NCBI GenBank assembly: GCA_003167215.1
Contig: PMTV01000055.1
Span: forward strand, 1 to 64,000
Direction of reading: 5' to 3'
Origin: Acidobacteriota bacterium
GTDB lineage: Bacteria > Acidobacteriota > Terriglobia > Acidiferrales > UBA7541
Length of the DNA stretch: 64,000 nucleotides
Shown: positions 7,589-15,106 of the stretch, one piece after another
How the letters are laid out: the number at the start of each line of letters is the position of its first letter
How positions within the stretch are numbered: the first letter of the stretch is position 1
The notes under the pieces: model-generated
Seen by the model: only the letters and a program-made list of their open reading frames with translations
What the model was told of the DNA's origin: nothing
The model's database searches: none
Made by a program: the position numbers and the translations under genes

Positions 7589-8152
7589 ATGGCATCCCCG
7601 GCGAAAGTTCCTAATAATGCTTCCAACAAAGAGAATCCCGAAGGCGCAAACGTAGACAAGATACGCGACATTCTGTTCGGCTCGCAGATGCGCGATTACG
7701 AAAAGCGATTCGTGCGCCTCGAAGACACCGTTACCAAAGCTCTCGATACCCTGCGCGAAGACATGACCAAGCGCCTCGATACTCTGGGCAGCTTTATCCG
7801 GCAGGAAGTGGATTCGCTCAGCACGCGCTTGAAGAGCGAAAAGTCCGAGCGCACCGAAGCATTCAAGGAAATTTCGCGCGAAATCAAAGACGGCGGGAAA
7901 GTGATCGAGAAGAAGCTCTCGCAACTCGAAGAGCAAATGTCCGACGGCCAGGGCGAGCTCCGTGCAAAACTTCTCGAGCACTCCAAGGCTGTTTCCTCGG
8001 AAATCGACAAGCTGCGCCGGGATACCGCCGCCGCGCTGAACCGCGAAGTGGATGTGCTGCGCGATGAAAAAACCGACCGCGCCGCTCTTGCCGACCTCTT
8101 CACTGAATTCTCTCTGCGGCTGAAAAATAAATTCGAGCTGCCGGAGGAGTAG
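7589..8152 (+). CDS. Coiled-coil protein, first gene of the small-GTPase operon
   Basis: 187 residues from ATG 7589, chosen over the upstream in-frame ATG 7520 because AGGAGAGG and AGGAAA lie directly ahead and the upstream extension is low-complexity Arg/Pro. The N-terminal 20 residues are disordered (Pro/Asn/Lys). From about residue 22 (VDKIRDILFGSQMRDYEKRF) the chain is almost entirely charged heptad helix, e.g. LEDTVTKALDTLREDMTKRL and KVIEKKLSQLEEQM, ending in FELPEE. No signal peptide or membrane span; cytoplasmic. No catalytic motif. It precedes the OmpA-domain protein by 73 nt and the GTPase and kinase genes follow on the same strand, so it probably acts as a scaffold or effector in that system (inference). 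Confidence 0.75.
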   Translation: MASPAKVPNNASNKENPEGANVDKIRDILFGSQMRDYEKRFVRLEDTVTKALDTLREDMTKRLDTLGSFIRQEVDSLSTRLKSEKSERTEAFKEISREIKDGGKVIEKKLSQLEEQMSDGQGELRAKLLEHSKAVSSEIDKLRRDTAAALNREVDVLRDEKTDRAALADLFTEFSLRLKNKFELPEE

Positions 8153-8225
8153 GTAGAGCGAGCTGCCAAACACGCACTCGGCGGACACACACAATGCCCG
8201 TCGGGAAAAACCTTAACCTTTCAAA

Positions 8226-10010
8226 ATGCCTGAGCAAGCCCAACGCCGCGCCCCACAGGGGCAACCAGAGGAAAATCCGCCGGACAACAACCACGCCTAC
8301 GAAGAGCTTCGCCATTTAATCGTCGCGCCCGAGCAGGAAGAAATCGCGGATATTCAGGAACGCCTCGAAGATCGCGCCCGCCGCGCGGAGGATGTCAGTT
8401 CCGTCGTCGCCGAAGCCATCAGCATGCGCTGTGAAAAAAAAGACGGCGAGCGCGCTCTGGCCAAGGCCCTGTCGCCCACCATTCAGGAAACGCTTCGCGA
8501 ATCGGTCCGCAAAGATCCTCACGTTCTGGCCGACGCGCTGTTCCCCATGATGGGCCCCGCCATTCGAAAATCCATCACCGAAACGCTCCGCGCCATGCTG
8601 GAATCGTTCAACGCCGCTCTCGAGCACAGCTTGTCGGCCCAGGGAATCAAGTGGCGCATCGAAGCCTTCCGTACCGGAAAATCGTTCGGCGAAATCGTTT
8701 TGATGCACAGCCTGCTGTATCGCGTGGAGCAGGTCTTTCTGATTCATCGCCAAACCGGACTCGTTCTCAGCCACGTCGTCGCAACGTCGGTTTCCACGCA
8801 GGATCCTTCCATGGTTGCCGGCATGCTTTCCGCCATCCAGCAGTTCGTGCGCGATTCCTTTGATTCGAAGAACGAGGAAACATTGGGCAGCTTGAACGTC
8901 GGCGAGCTTGAAGTGTGGATTGAAGACGGCCCCGACGCCGTGATTGCCGCCGTGATTCGCGGCCACGCTCCGCCGGATTATCGGCTGGCGATGGAAGAAG
9001 CGCTCGAAGAAATCCAGCAGCGCTATAGTTCCGCTCTCGAGAATTTCAAGGGCGATGCGGCCCCATTCCAATCAGCCGATGAACTCTTATCACGCCTTCT
9101 CGCCACGCAGCATCGTGAGCCGGTTGGAGAAAGGAAGCCGCGCGCAGCACTCGCGACCATCGCGATAGTGGTCATCCTCGTCCTCGGTTGGATCGGCTAC
9201 TCCAGTTATCTCCTCTGGGAGTGGTCGCGATTCCTGAACGCCGTTCGCGGGCAACCCGGCATCGTGGTGATCTCCTACGACAAGCAGGGTGGCCGTTATC
9301 ACATACGAGGCTTCAAAGACCCGCTTGCGCCGGACCCGAATGCATTGCTCAGCCATGCAGGTCTAAATCCGAACAACGCCGAATTTGATTTAGCGCCCTA
9401 CTATTCGTTGGACGATGCCATCGTTGTCCAGCGTGCCCGCCAACTATTGCATCCTCCCGAAGGCGTCACGCTTTCCGAACACCAGGGCGAGCTGGACGTC
9501 GAAGGAACTGCCTCGCCGCGGTGGATCGCCGGCGTGGCGGACCGCGCTATTTTGATTCCCGGGGTCGCCACCGTCGACGTTTCTCACCTGCAGGATTCGC
9601 ACTTATTGCAGCTCAAGGCGCCTCAAAGCGCAATCGAGTCCGTGTTCCTTCTCTTCCCCGTCGGCCGAGCCGAGCTCGAGCCCGGCCAGGAAAACACATT
9701 CGACCAAACACAAAAACAGATTCGCGACATCGTGGCCCAAGCGGAACACCTCGGCGAGCAAACTTCCATCGAACTCATCGGCCACACCGACAGCACCGGC
9801 ATCGAAGGTACGAATCAGCTTCTCAGCCAGCAGCGCGCCGAGCAAGTCCGCGCCAGGTTGTTGCGCGGCGGCGTGCCGCCGGCGAATCTGCGCCCGCGCG
9901 GAGTCGGCACCACGCAGCCTTTGCGCACCGAAGACACCGAGGAAGGCCGCCGCTTGAATCGCAGCGTCACCTTTAAAGTCACATTTACTCCAACGTCTGC
10001 CGTAAACTGA
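8226..10010 (+). CDS. Inner-membrane protein with large cytoplasmic domain and periplasmic OmpA domain
   Basis: 594 residues. Residues 1-300 are soluble and cytoplasmic by topology: a Pro/Gln-rich start, helical segments (EEIADIQERLEDRARRAEDV), and a compact domain around KWRIEAFRTGKSFGEIV and IHRQTGLVLSHVV that I cannot name. One membrane span lies at about 306-330 (ALATIAIVVILVLGWIGY). The periplasmic part starts with two BON-like alpha/beta units (PGIVVISYDKQGGRYHIRGF; LSEHQGELDVEGTASPRWI). Residues about 475-590 form an OmpA C-terminal peptidoglycan-binding domain: FPVGRAELEP, ELIGHTDSTG, SQQRAEQVRARL, LRPRGVGTTQPL, RRLNRSVTF. It therefore links cytoplasm to cell wall. It lies 12 nt before the GTPase gene, which makes the GTPase a likely partner of the cytoplasmic domain. 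Confidence 0.85.
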   Translation: MPEQAQRRAPQGQPEENPPDNNHAYEELRHLIVAPEQEEIADIQERLEDRARRAEDVSSVVAEAISMRCEKKDGERALAKALSPTIQETLRESVRKDPHVLADALFPMMGPAIRKSITETLRAMLESFNAALEHSLSAQGIKWRIEAFRTGKSFGEIVLMHSLLYRVEQVFLIHRQTGLVLSHVVATSVSTQDPSMVAGMLSAIQQFVRDSFDSKNEETLGSLNVGELEVWIEDGPDAVIAAVIRGHAPPDYRLAMEEALEEIQQRYSSALENFKGDAAPFQSADELLSRLLATQHREPVGERKPRAALATIAIVVILVLGWIGYSSYLLWEWSRFLNAVRGQPGIVVISYDKQGGRYHIRGFKDPLAPDPNALLSHAGLNPNNAEFDLAPYYSLDDAIVVQRARQLLHPPEGVTLSEHQGELDVEGTASPRWIAGVADRAILIPGVATVDVSHLQDSHLLQLKAPQSAIESVFLLFPVGRAELEPGQENTFDQTQKQIRDIVAQAEHLGEQTSIELIGHTDSTGIEGTNQLLSQQRAEQVRARLLRGGVPPANLRPRGVGTTQPLRTEDTEEGRRLNRSVTFKVTFTPTSAVN

Positions 10011-10022
10011 ACGAGCCCTCGA

Positions 10023-10520
10023 ATGCTGCAAAAGAAAATCTGCATGCTCGGCTCATTCTCTGTCGGCAAGACCAGCCTGGTCCGCCGCTTCGTCGAAAGC
10101 ATTTTCTCGGATGCATACCAAACTTCGATCGGCGTAAAAATTGATAAGAAAGTGGTCCGCGCCGGCAACGAAGATGTCACCCTCGTTTTGTGGGACATTC
10201 ACGGCGAAGATGTGTACCAGAAAATTCGCATGTCCTATCTGCGCGGCATGTCCGGTTATCTGCTCGCGGTGGACGGAACACGCCGCCAAACGCTCGACGA
10301 CGCTATGGCATTGAATGAACGCGTAATTCAAGAAGCGGGAAAAGTCCCTGCTGTCCTGGTGCTCAACAAGAGCGACTTGACTGAAAAATGGGAAATCGAT
10401 TCCACGCGCGAATCTGAACTAACCACAGCCGGATGGAATATACTTCGCACCAGCGCCAAAACCGGCGCTTCCGTTGAAGAGGTTTTTTCAAAACTAACCG
10501 CCGCCATGCTGGCCGAATAA
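10023..10520 (+). CDS. Ras/Rab-like small GTPase
   Basis: 165 residues: a single P-loop GTPase domain of Ras-superfamily size, with no membrane span or lipidation motif. G1 is GSFSVGKTS (10-18); switch I YQTSIGVKI with S35 at the position of Ras Thr35; G3 WDIHGED (D58, G61); G4 NKSD (115-118); G5 TSAKTG (143-148). By direct alignment of the P-loop, residue 12 is Phe where Ras has Gly12 and Rab has Ser, and residue 62 is Glu at the position of Ras Gln61, so intrinsic or GAP-type hydrolysis may be atypical. It sits 12 nt after the OmpA-domain protein and 1 nt before the hybrid kinase. MglA and Rup-type bacterial GTPases are the nearest concept; the partner genes argue against a standard MglA/MglB pair, since no roadblock-domain GAP is encoded here. 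Confidence 0.92.
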   Translation: MLQKKICMLGSFSVGKTSLVRRFVESIFSDAYQTSIGVKIDKKVVRAGNEDVTLVLWDIHGEDVYQKIRMSYLRGMSGYLLAVDGTRRQTLDDAMALNERVIQEAGKVPAVLVLNKSDLTEKWEIDSTRESELTTAGWNILRTSAKTGASVEEVFSKLTAAMLAE

Positions 10521-10521
10521 A

Positions 10522-12597
10522 ATGTCTTCGCATTCACTGTTCGAGTCGTTCCTCGCCAGCCAGGGCTATGCCCTGTTCGAATCGCTCAGCACCGGCGAAT
10601 TCTTAGTGCTCGGAGATTGTCCGGCTTGGTGCCGCGAAGCTTTTGACATTCAATCCGAAACCGGAAAGCGAAATCGTCTCGCTGAAAACTCGCCCTTCCT
10701 CGAAAACTTCCTGGTGGACGCCGAAGAATTCTGGAACACCAAGTCGGAAGGCTCTGCAAGTTCCGGCAATTGGACCGAGCGCGATAAGAACGGCCGCGAC
10801 ATTCCGCTCGAGGCCTTCGCCTTGTCTCTTGATGGCAAGAAAATCCTGATCCTGCGGAACTTATCCGCCAACTTCTCCGAACAGCAGCAATGGTTCCAGA
10901 CCGCCCGCGATTCCCTGCTCGTACACGAGCAGCTTCTGGGTGAAATTCAGAAGAAAGAAATTCTGCTGCATTGCATCATCCACGACCTCTCCCAGCCTCT
11001 TAGCGCCATCAGTGGGTGCTTCAATCTCCTGAGCCTTGAAAAGCTGCCGGCAAGCCTTCGCAAATTCGTGGAAGCAGGCCAGCGCGAATCGCAACGCCAG
11101 GAATTGATGATCCGCGGCATTCTCTCTGCGTTCTCGGGAGATTTAATGGCGCAGCAATCAACGTCTGATAAGGGTGCGGCAGCTCCGGATCTGGCAGCGT
11201 GCGCACAACTGGCTATCGAGGAATTCACGTCCGCGTTCAAAGATAAAAACATTCGGCTTCGATTCGATCCGCAATCGAATGCCTCATCAGAGTGGCGGGT
11301 GGTGGGCGATGCGCCGCGTCTGGATCGCATTTTCGGCAACCTGCTCGAAAACACTCTGCGCTACAGCCCGCGCGGCTCCACCGTAACCGTCGGCGTCAAA
11401 GATGATGGCTCCGGCGTGTTCGCTTTCGTGGATGATGAAGGCTCCGGTCTTCCGCCGGACTTGCCCCTAAGTCAACTATTCGCGCTTTTCTCAAAAGGAA
11501 AAAGCCATTCCGGCAAAGCGGGCTTGGGACTTTATTTTTGCAAGATTACGGTCGAGCGCTGGGGCGGAACAATCGGCGCCGAAACCCGTCCACAGGGGGG
11601 ATCGCGTTTCTGGTTTCGGCTTCCGCGCGCGGCCGCAACGTCGCAAAATCAATCAACAACAAATTCCGAAGCCGGTCGCTCGCACGCCGCAACGACCTCG
11701 CCCAAAGATTTTCCAAGCGATCCCGCTGCGCAGCGCGCGCCCGCCAACAAGCCGTCGAAACACTTGCGCGTCCTTGTCACCGAAGACACTGAAATAAACC
11801 GCGAGCTTGTTCTCGAACTCCTGAAAAAACGCGGCCACTCCGTTTCCAGCGCGACTGATGGACGGGAAGCGCTCGCGGAACTTGGGCGCGGTCACTTCGA
11901 TGTTGTGCTCATGGACGAAGAAATGCCGCACTTGAATGGGCTGGAAGCCACCCGCGCGATCCGCAAGTTGGAAACGTCCACAGGAAAGCACGTTCGCATT
12001 GTCGGACTCACAGGAAACGCGACCCACGAAGACGAGCGTCGCTGCCTGGAAGCCGGAATGGATGCATTTATCGCTAAGCCGGTTCGCATGGACAAGCTGT
12101 ATGCAGCGGTTGAATCGGGGGACCATGCAGCGAAGCAGATTCGCGACGCGCAACCTGCGCGGGAGCCCTCAGCGTCCGCACGCGCGACGCTGGTCGGCAA
12201 AGATGACGAATCCGCCGCCGCGCATCTCCATCGCGCAACAGGAGGAAGTGAAAAGCTCGAGCGCTCCCTTATCAAGACTTTTCTGCAAGACTCCCCGAAG
12301 ACTATTTCATTGATCCAACGCGCCATCGCTAAAAAAGATGCGCAGAAACTTGCCAGTTCCGCGCACGCGTTGAAAGGGTCCATCGCCATTTTCGGCGCGG
12401 CAAATGCAGTTGCGATTGTGCGCAACCTCGAAGTCATGGGACGCTCCGCTAATTTACTCGATGCCGATTCGCAATTTCGTGCGCTCGAATTGGAATTCGC
12501 GCGCTTAAAACCGGAGCTTCTGGCCATCCACCCCGCGCCGAAAAAACGACCCGAGACGAAGCGAAAAACCAAGCCAAAATCCCGGCGCGCGCGTTAG
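10522..12597 (+). CDS. Hybrid histidine kinase with receiver and Hpt domains
   Basis: 691-residue soluble phosphorelay protein with no membrane spans. Residues 1-125 are an unassigned, possibly PAS-like, input region (FESLSTGEFLVLGDCPAWC). HisKA box: HCIIHDLSQPLSAISG with H154. HATPase: N-box FGNLLENTLRYSP, G1 VDDEGSGLP, then LFSKGKSHSGKAGLGLYFCK. Receiver at about 412-530: VTEDTEINREL, phosphoacceptor D465 in VVLMDEEMP, GLTGNAT, AKPVRMDKL. C-terminal Hpt domain with H615 in SAHALKGS. The tail is Lys/Arg-rich. The chain H154-D465-H615 would pass phosphate to an external receiver that is not encoded nearby. It follows the GTPase gene by 1 nt (TAAAATG), so production is coupled; the input region may sense the GTPase state or the OmpA protein (inference). 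Confidence 0.92.
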   Translation: MSSHSLFESFLASQGYALFESLSTGEFLVLGDCPAWCREAFDIQSETGKRNRLAENSPFLENFLVDAEEFWNTKSEGSASSGNWTERDKNGRDIPLEAFALSLDGKKILILRNLSANFSEQQQWFQTARDSLLVHEQLLGEIQKKEILLHCIIHDLSQPLSAISGCFNLLSLEKLPASLRKFVEAGQRESQRQELMIRGILSAFSGDLMAQQSTSDKGAAAPDLAACAQLAIEEFTSAFKDKNIRLRFDPQSNASSEWRVVGDAPRLDRIFGNLLENTLRYSPRGSTVTVGVKDDGSGVFAFVDDEGSGLPPDLPLSQLFALFSKGKSHSGKAGLGLYFCKITVERWGGTIGAETRPQGGSRFWFRLPRAAATSQNQSTTNSEAGRSHAATTSPKDFPSDPAAQRAPANKPSKHLRVLVTEDTEINRELVLELLKKRGHSVSSATDGREALAELGRGHFDVVLMDEEMPHLNGLEATRAIRKLETSTGKHVRIVGLTGNATHEDERRCLEAGMDAFIAKPVRMDKLYAAVESGDHAAKQIRDAQPAREPSASARATLVGKDDESAAAHLHRATGGSEKLERSLIKTFLQDSPKTISLIQRAIAKKDAQKLASSAHALKGSIAIFGAANAVAIVRNLEVMGRSANLLDADSQFRALELEFARLKPELLAIHPAPKKRPETKRKTKPKSRRAR

Positions 12598-12656
12598 CGC
12601 CTTAACCCTTCAAGACACGGCTGCTGACTAACGCGGCATGTTTTTCACGCCCGAAC

Positions 12657-12687
12657 TTGCCCGTCGTGCCGCTGAGCGCCATACTTT
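12657..12687 (+). promoter_or_regulatory. Promoter-like element ahead of the 12692 gene
   Basis: TTGCCC (12657-12662), 19-nt spacer, TACTTT (12682-12687). The hexamer lies only 4 nt before ATG 12692, so a transcript from it would be leaderless or nearly so. Confidence 0.4.
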
Positions 12688-12691
12688 AAGC

Positions 12692-13681
12692 ATGAGGCTG
12701 GCCTCAGCACTCCGAACACGCGTGGCGCGCACATCCTTGATCGCGCTGGTTGCATTGTTCGCCGCTCTTTCTGTGGCGCGCGCGGACGAGCTAAAGCTGA
12801 AAGACGGCACCACAGTCGTTGGCACAATCGTCGGATTCGAAGAACATTCCTTCAAGGTGAAAACGAGCTACGGCTTCGCCGAGGTGCAGAGAGATCAAGT
12901 CGTATCGATCGTGATTTCTCCCGTGGCGAAAAAGAAGGAACTCGAGAAAAAACCCGATCCCAGCGCTGATGCGGCGGTCGCGCCGGATCCTGCTCCTACT
13001 AAAGTCACCAAACCGGCTCCGGCTAAGCCCGTAACTCCGCCGGCAAACAATTCGGCTGGCTCGCCGAGTTCGGTGGCATCGCCGGCCCCAAACTCGCCGA
13101 ACTCCTCGCCCAGTGCTGCGAATAAGTCCGCGACGAACTCTGCGGCGCCTAGCCCAGCGGTTGCGAATTCGCCGGCTGTACCGCCGCCTGTTGCTCCAAC
13201 TCCCGCGCCCGAACCCATGCGCGAAGAAGTGAACGGAAACACTTACGTGAACGACACCTACAGCTTCCGCATGTACAAGCCGCCAGCCTGGGAATTGATC
13301 GAGGGAGCGCGCGCGCTTCTGCCCGGATCCATTACGGCGATGGGCACAGCCGATCAGACTACCTACCTCCTGATCGGCCAGCAGCCTGTTTCGAAATCCG
13401 TCGCTAACGACATGGATGCCACGGAGCGGCGTCTTCAAGAAATCATGGAGAATTTTCGTCCGCTGGATGAAAAACACATTACGATTTCCGGCCTTCCTGC
13501 GATCGAACGGCATTTTCGCGGCAGAGTTGACCAGCGCGATTGGTCCGGCGTCGTCGTATGTATCCCTCGCGACACGCGCCTCTACACAATTTTCGGAATG
13601 ACGGTCGCGGATACCGACCTGGTGCAGATTCAGGAAAACGTAATCGCGCGCGCCATCTCCAGCCTGCAATTCACAAAATAA
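12692..13681 (+). CDS. Secreted protein with Sm/SH3-like N-domain, Pro/Ala linker and PsbP-like C-domain
   Basis: 329 residues from ATG 12692; the longer frame from 12638 would put 18 residues in front of a clear signal peptide, MRLASALRTRVARTSLIALV, ending near SVARA. The mature N-domain (DELKLKDGTTVVGTIVGFEE, FKVKTSYGFAEVQRDQVVSI) is a short beta-barrel pattern seen in many secreted proteins of this phylum. A roughly 115-residue linker is rich in Pro, Ala, Ser and Asn with SPSSVASPAPNSPNSSPS-like repeats. The C-terminal 120 residues (YSFRMYKPPAWELIEGA, GLPAIERHFRG, WSGVVVCIPRDTRLYTIFGM) resemble PsbP/DUF1795-type lipoprotein domains. No Cys lipobox, so periplasmic or secreted. Function unknown. 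It follows the kinase operon but has its own promoter-like element. Confidence 0.75.
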   Translation: MRLASALRTRVARTSLIALVALFAALSVARADELKLKDGTTVVGTIVGFEEHSFKVKTSYGFAEVQRDQVVSIVISPVAKKKELEKKPDPSADAAVAPDPAPTKVTKPAPAKPVTPPANNSAGSPSSVASPAPNSPNSSPSAANKSATNSAAPSPAVANSPAVPPPVAPTPAPEPMREEVNGNTYVNDTYSFRMYKPPAWELIEGARALLPGSITAMGTADQTTYLLIGQQPVSKSVANDMDATERRLQEIMENFRPLDEKHITISGLPAIERHFRGRVDQRDWSGVVVCIPRDTRLYTIFGMTVADTDLVQIQENVIARAISSLQFTK

Positions 13682-13704
13682 AATGAAACGCGGTATCTTC
13701 CGGC

Positions 13705-13734
13705 TTGCAACCAACTTTTGAGAATGCGTAACTA
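13705..13734 (+). promoter_or_regulatory. Possible promoter ahead of the cytochrome/monooxygenase gene
   Basis: TTGCAA (13705-13710), 18-nt spacer, TAACTA (13729-13734), 5 nt before ATG 13740. The -35 hexamer is the same as those proposed for the Ser/Thr kinase and glyA; the -10 is weak. Confidence 0.25.
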
Positions 13735-13739
13735 ATTCA

Positions 13740-15095
13740 ATGGTGCAAGTGAAAATGCCCGTCTCTGCCGCCATCGTTGCATTGCTGAGTTTTGCGGCCG
13801 CGCAAACGCGAGAAACAAAAACTCCGGATGCGCCTCGCGAAACCGCAGTGACTTCGTTCTATCGCGATGTCCTCCCAATCCTCCAGCAGCACTGCCAGGG
13901 TTGCCACCGCAGCGGCGAGATTGGGCCCATGCCGCTGGTTACCTATGAAAACGCGCGATCGTACTCTCTTGAAATTGCAAATGTCGCCGCCAAGAAAAAA
14001 ATGCCGCCATGGTTCGCCGATCCGCGCTACGGCCATTTCTCCAATGATCCGTCGCTGACGCCGGAGGAAATTCAAAAGCTCGCAGCCTGGGCGGACGCGA
14101 ATGCCCCGGCAGGCGATCCGAAGGACGCGCCGCTTCCGCGTCAATGGACTGACGGATGGAATATTCCGCAGCCGGACGTAATTGTGAAAATGCCCACGCC
14201 CGTCGCGCTCCCGGCTCACGGCGATGTGGAGTACACATACGAAATCGTGCCCGCCGGATTCACGGAAGACAAATGGGTGCAGATGTCGGAGGTTCGCCCA
14301 TCAAGCCGCGAAAACGTCCATCACGCGGTGGTTTATATCCGGCCGCCGGATTCGAAATGGCTGAGGCACGCTCCCGTCGGCGTGCCGTTCAATGCTTCGG
14401 ACATGACAGATGAAGACAGCCGGCACGGCGCACATTGGACCGACAGCGACATCTTGCTGGTGTACGCGCCGGGAAGTTCGCCGGACCAGTGGCCCGTTGG
14501 GATGGCCAAGTTCGTGCCTGCCAGCTCGGATTTGGTGTTTCAGATGCATTACACCACGCACGGGCATGCGGCTAGCGATCAGACGAGCATCGGGATCGTC
14601 TTTGCCAAGCAGAGGCCCGCGCAGCGCGTGATTACATTGCAGTTGACCAACGACCATTTCGTGATACCGCCGGGCGCGGACGACTATCGAGTGGAGGCGC
14701 GCGGCACTTTACCGAACGACGCGACGCTGCTCAGTTTTTTCCCGCACATGCATCTGCGCGGAAAACAATTCGATTACAACATCGTCAGCGCGAACGGAAG
14801 CATCGAGACTCTTCTGCGGGTGAATTATGATTTTTACTGGCAACTGAGTTATCGGCTGGCGGAGCCGCGATCGTTGAAGGCGGGCACGATGCTGCAGGCC
14901 GTCGCGCTGTATGACAATTCGCGCGGCAATTCACACAACCCCGATCCGGATGCGTCGGTGCGATGGGGGGATCAGACTTATGACGAAATGATGGTCGGAT
15001 TTTTCGACGTTGCGGTGCGCGCCGATCTGGATAAATGGCACTATTTTATCCGGCCTGAGGCGGCACCTGAGAAACCGGCAGGCGAGACACATTAG
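13740..15095 (+). CDS. Cytochrome c - type II copper monooxygenase-like fusion protein
   Basis: 451 residues, exported: N-terminal hydrophobic signal (MPVSAAIVALLSFAAA). Residues 40-130 form a cytochrome c domain with heme motif CQGCH (52-56) and a likely axial Met in KKKMPPW. Residues about 150-440 match the two-subdomain fold of peptidylglycine alpha-hydroxylating/dopamine beta-monooxygenases. All six copper ligands of that family have candidates in the right order and spacing: H194/H195 (VHHAVV) and H270 (QMHY) for CuH; H336/H338 (PHMHLRG) and M417 (YDEMM) for CuM. The covalent heme could supply electrons in place of ascorbate (inference). Substrate unknown. It converges with the tldD/E pair, 11 nt apart, so it stands alone. 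Confidence 0.85.
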   Translation: MVQVKMPVSAAIVALLSFAAAQTRETKTPDAPRETAVTSFYRDVLPILQQHCQGCHRSGEIGPMPLVTYENARSYSLEIANVAAKKKMPPWFADPRYGHFSNDPSLTPEEIQKLAAWADANAPAGDPKDAPLPRQWTDGWNIPQPDVIVKMPTPVALPAHGDVEYTYEIVPAGFTEDKWVQMSEVRPSSRENVHHAVVYIRPPDSKWLRHAPVGVPFNASDMTDEDSRHGAHWTDSDILLVYAPGSSPDQWPVGMAKFVPASSDLVFQMHYTTHGHAASDQTSIGIVFAKQRPAQRVITLQLTNDHFVIPPGADDYRVEARGTLPNDATLLSFFPHMHLRGKQFDYNIVSANGSIETLLRVNYDFYWQLSYRLAEPRSLKAGTMLQAVALYDNSRGNSHNPDPDASVRWGDQTYDEMMVGFFDVAVRADLDKWHYFIRPEAAPEKPAGETH

Positions 15096-15106
15096 GCTTC
15101 CGCGCT

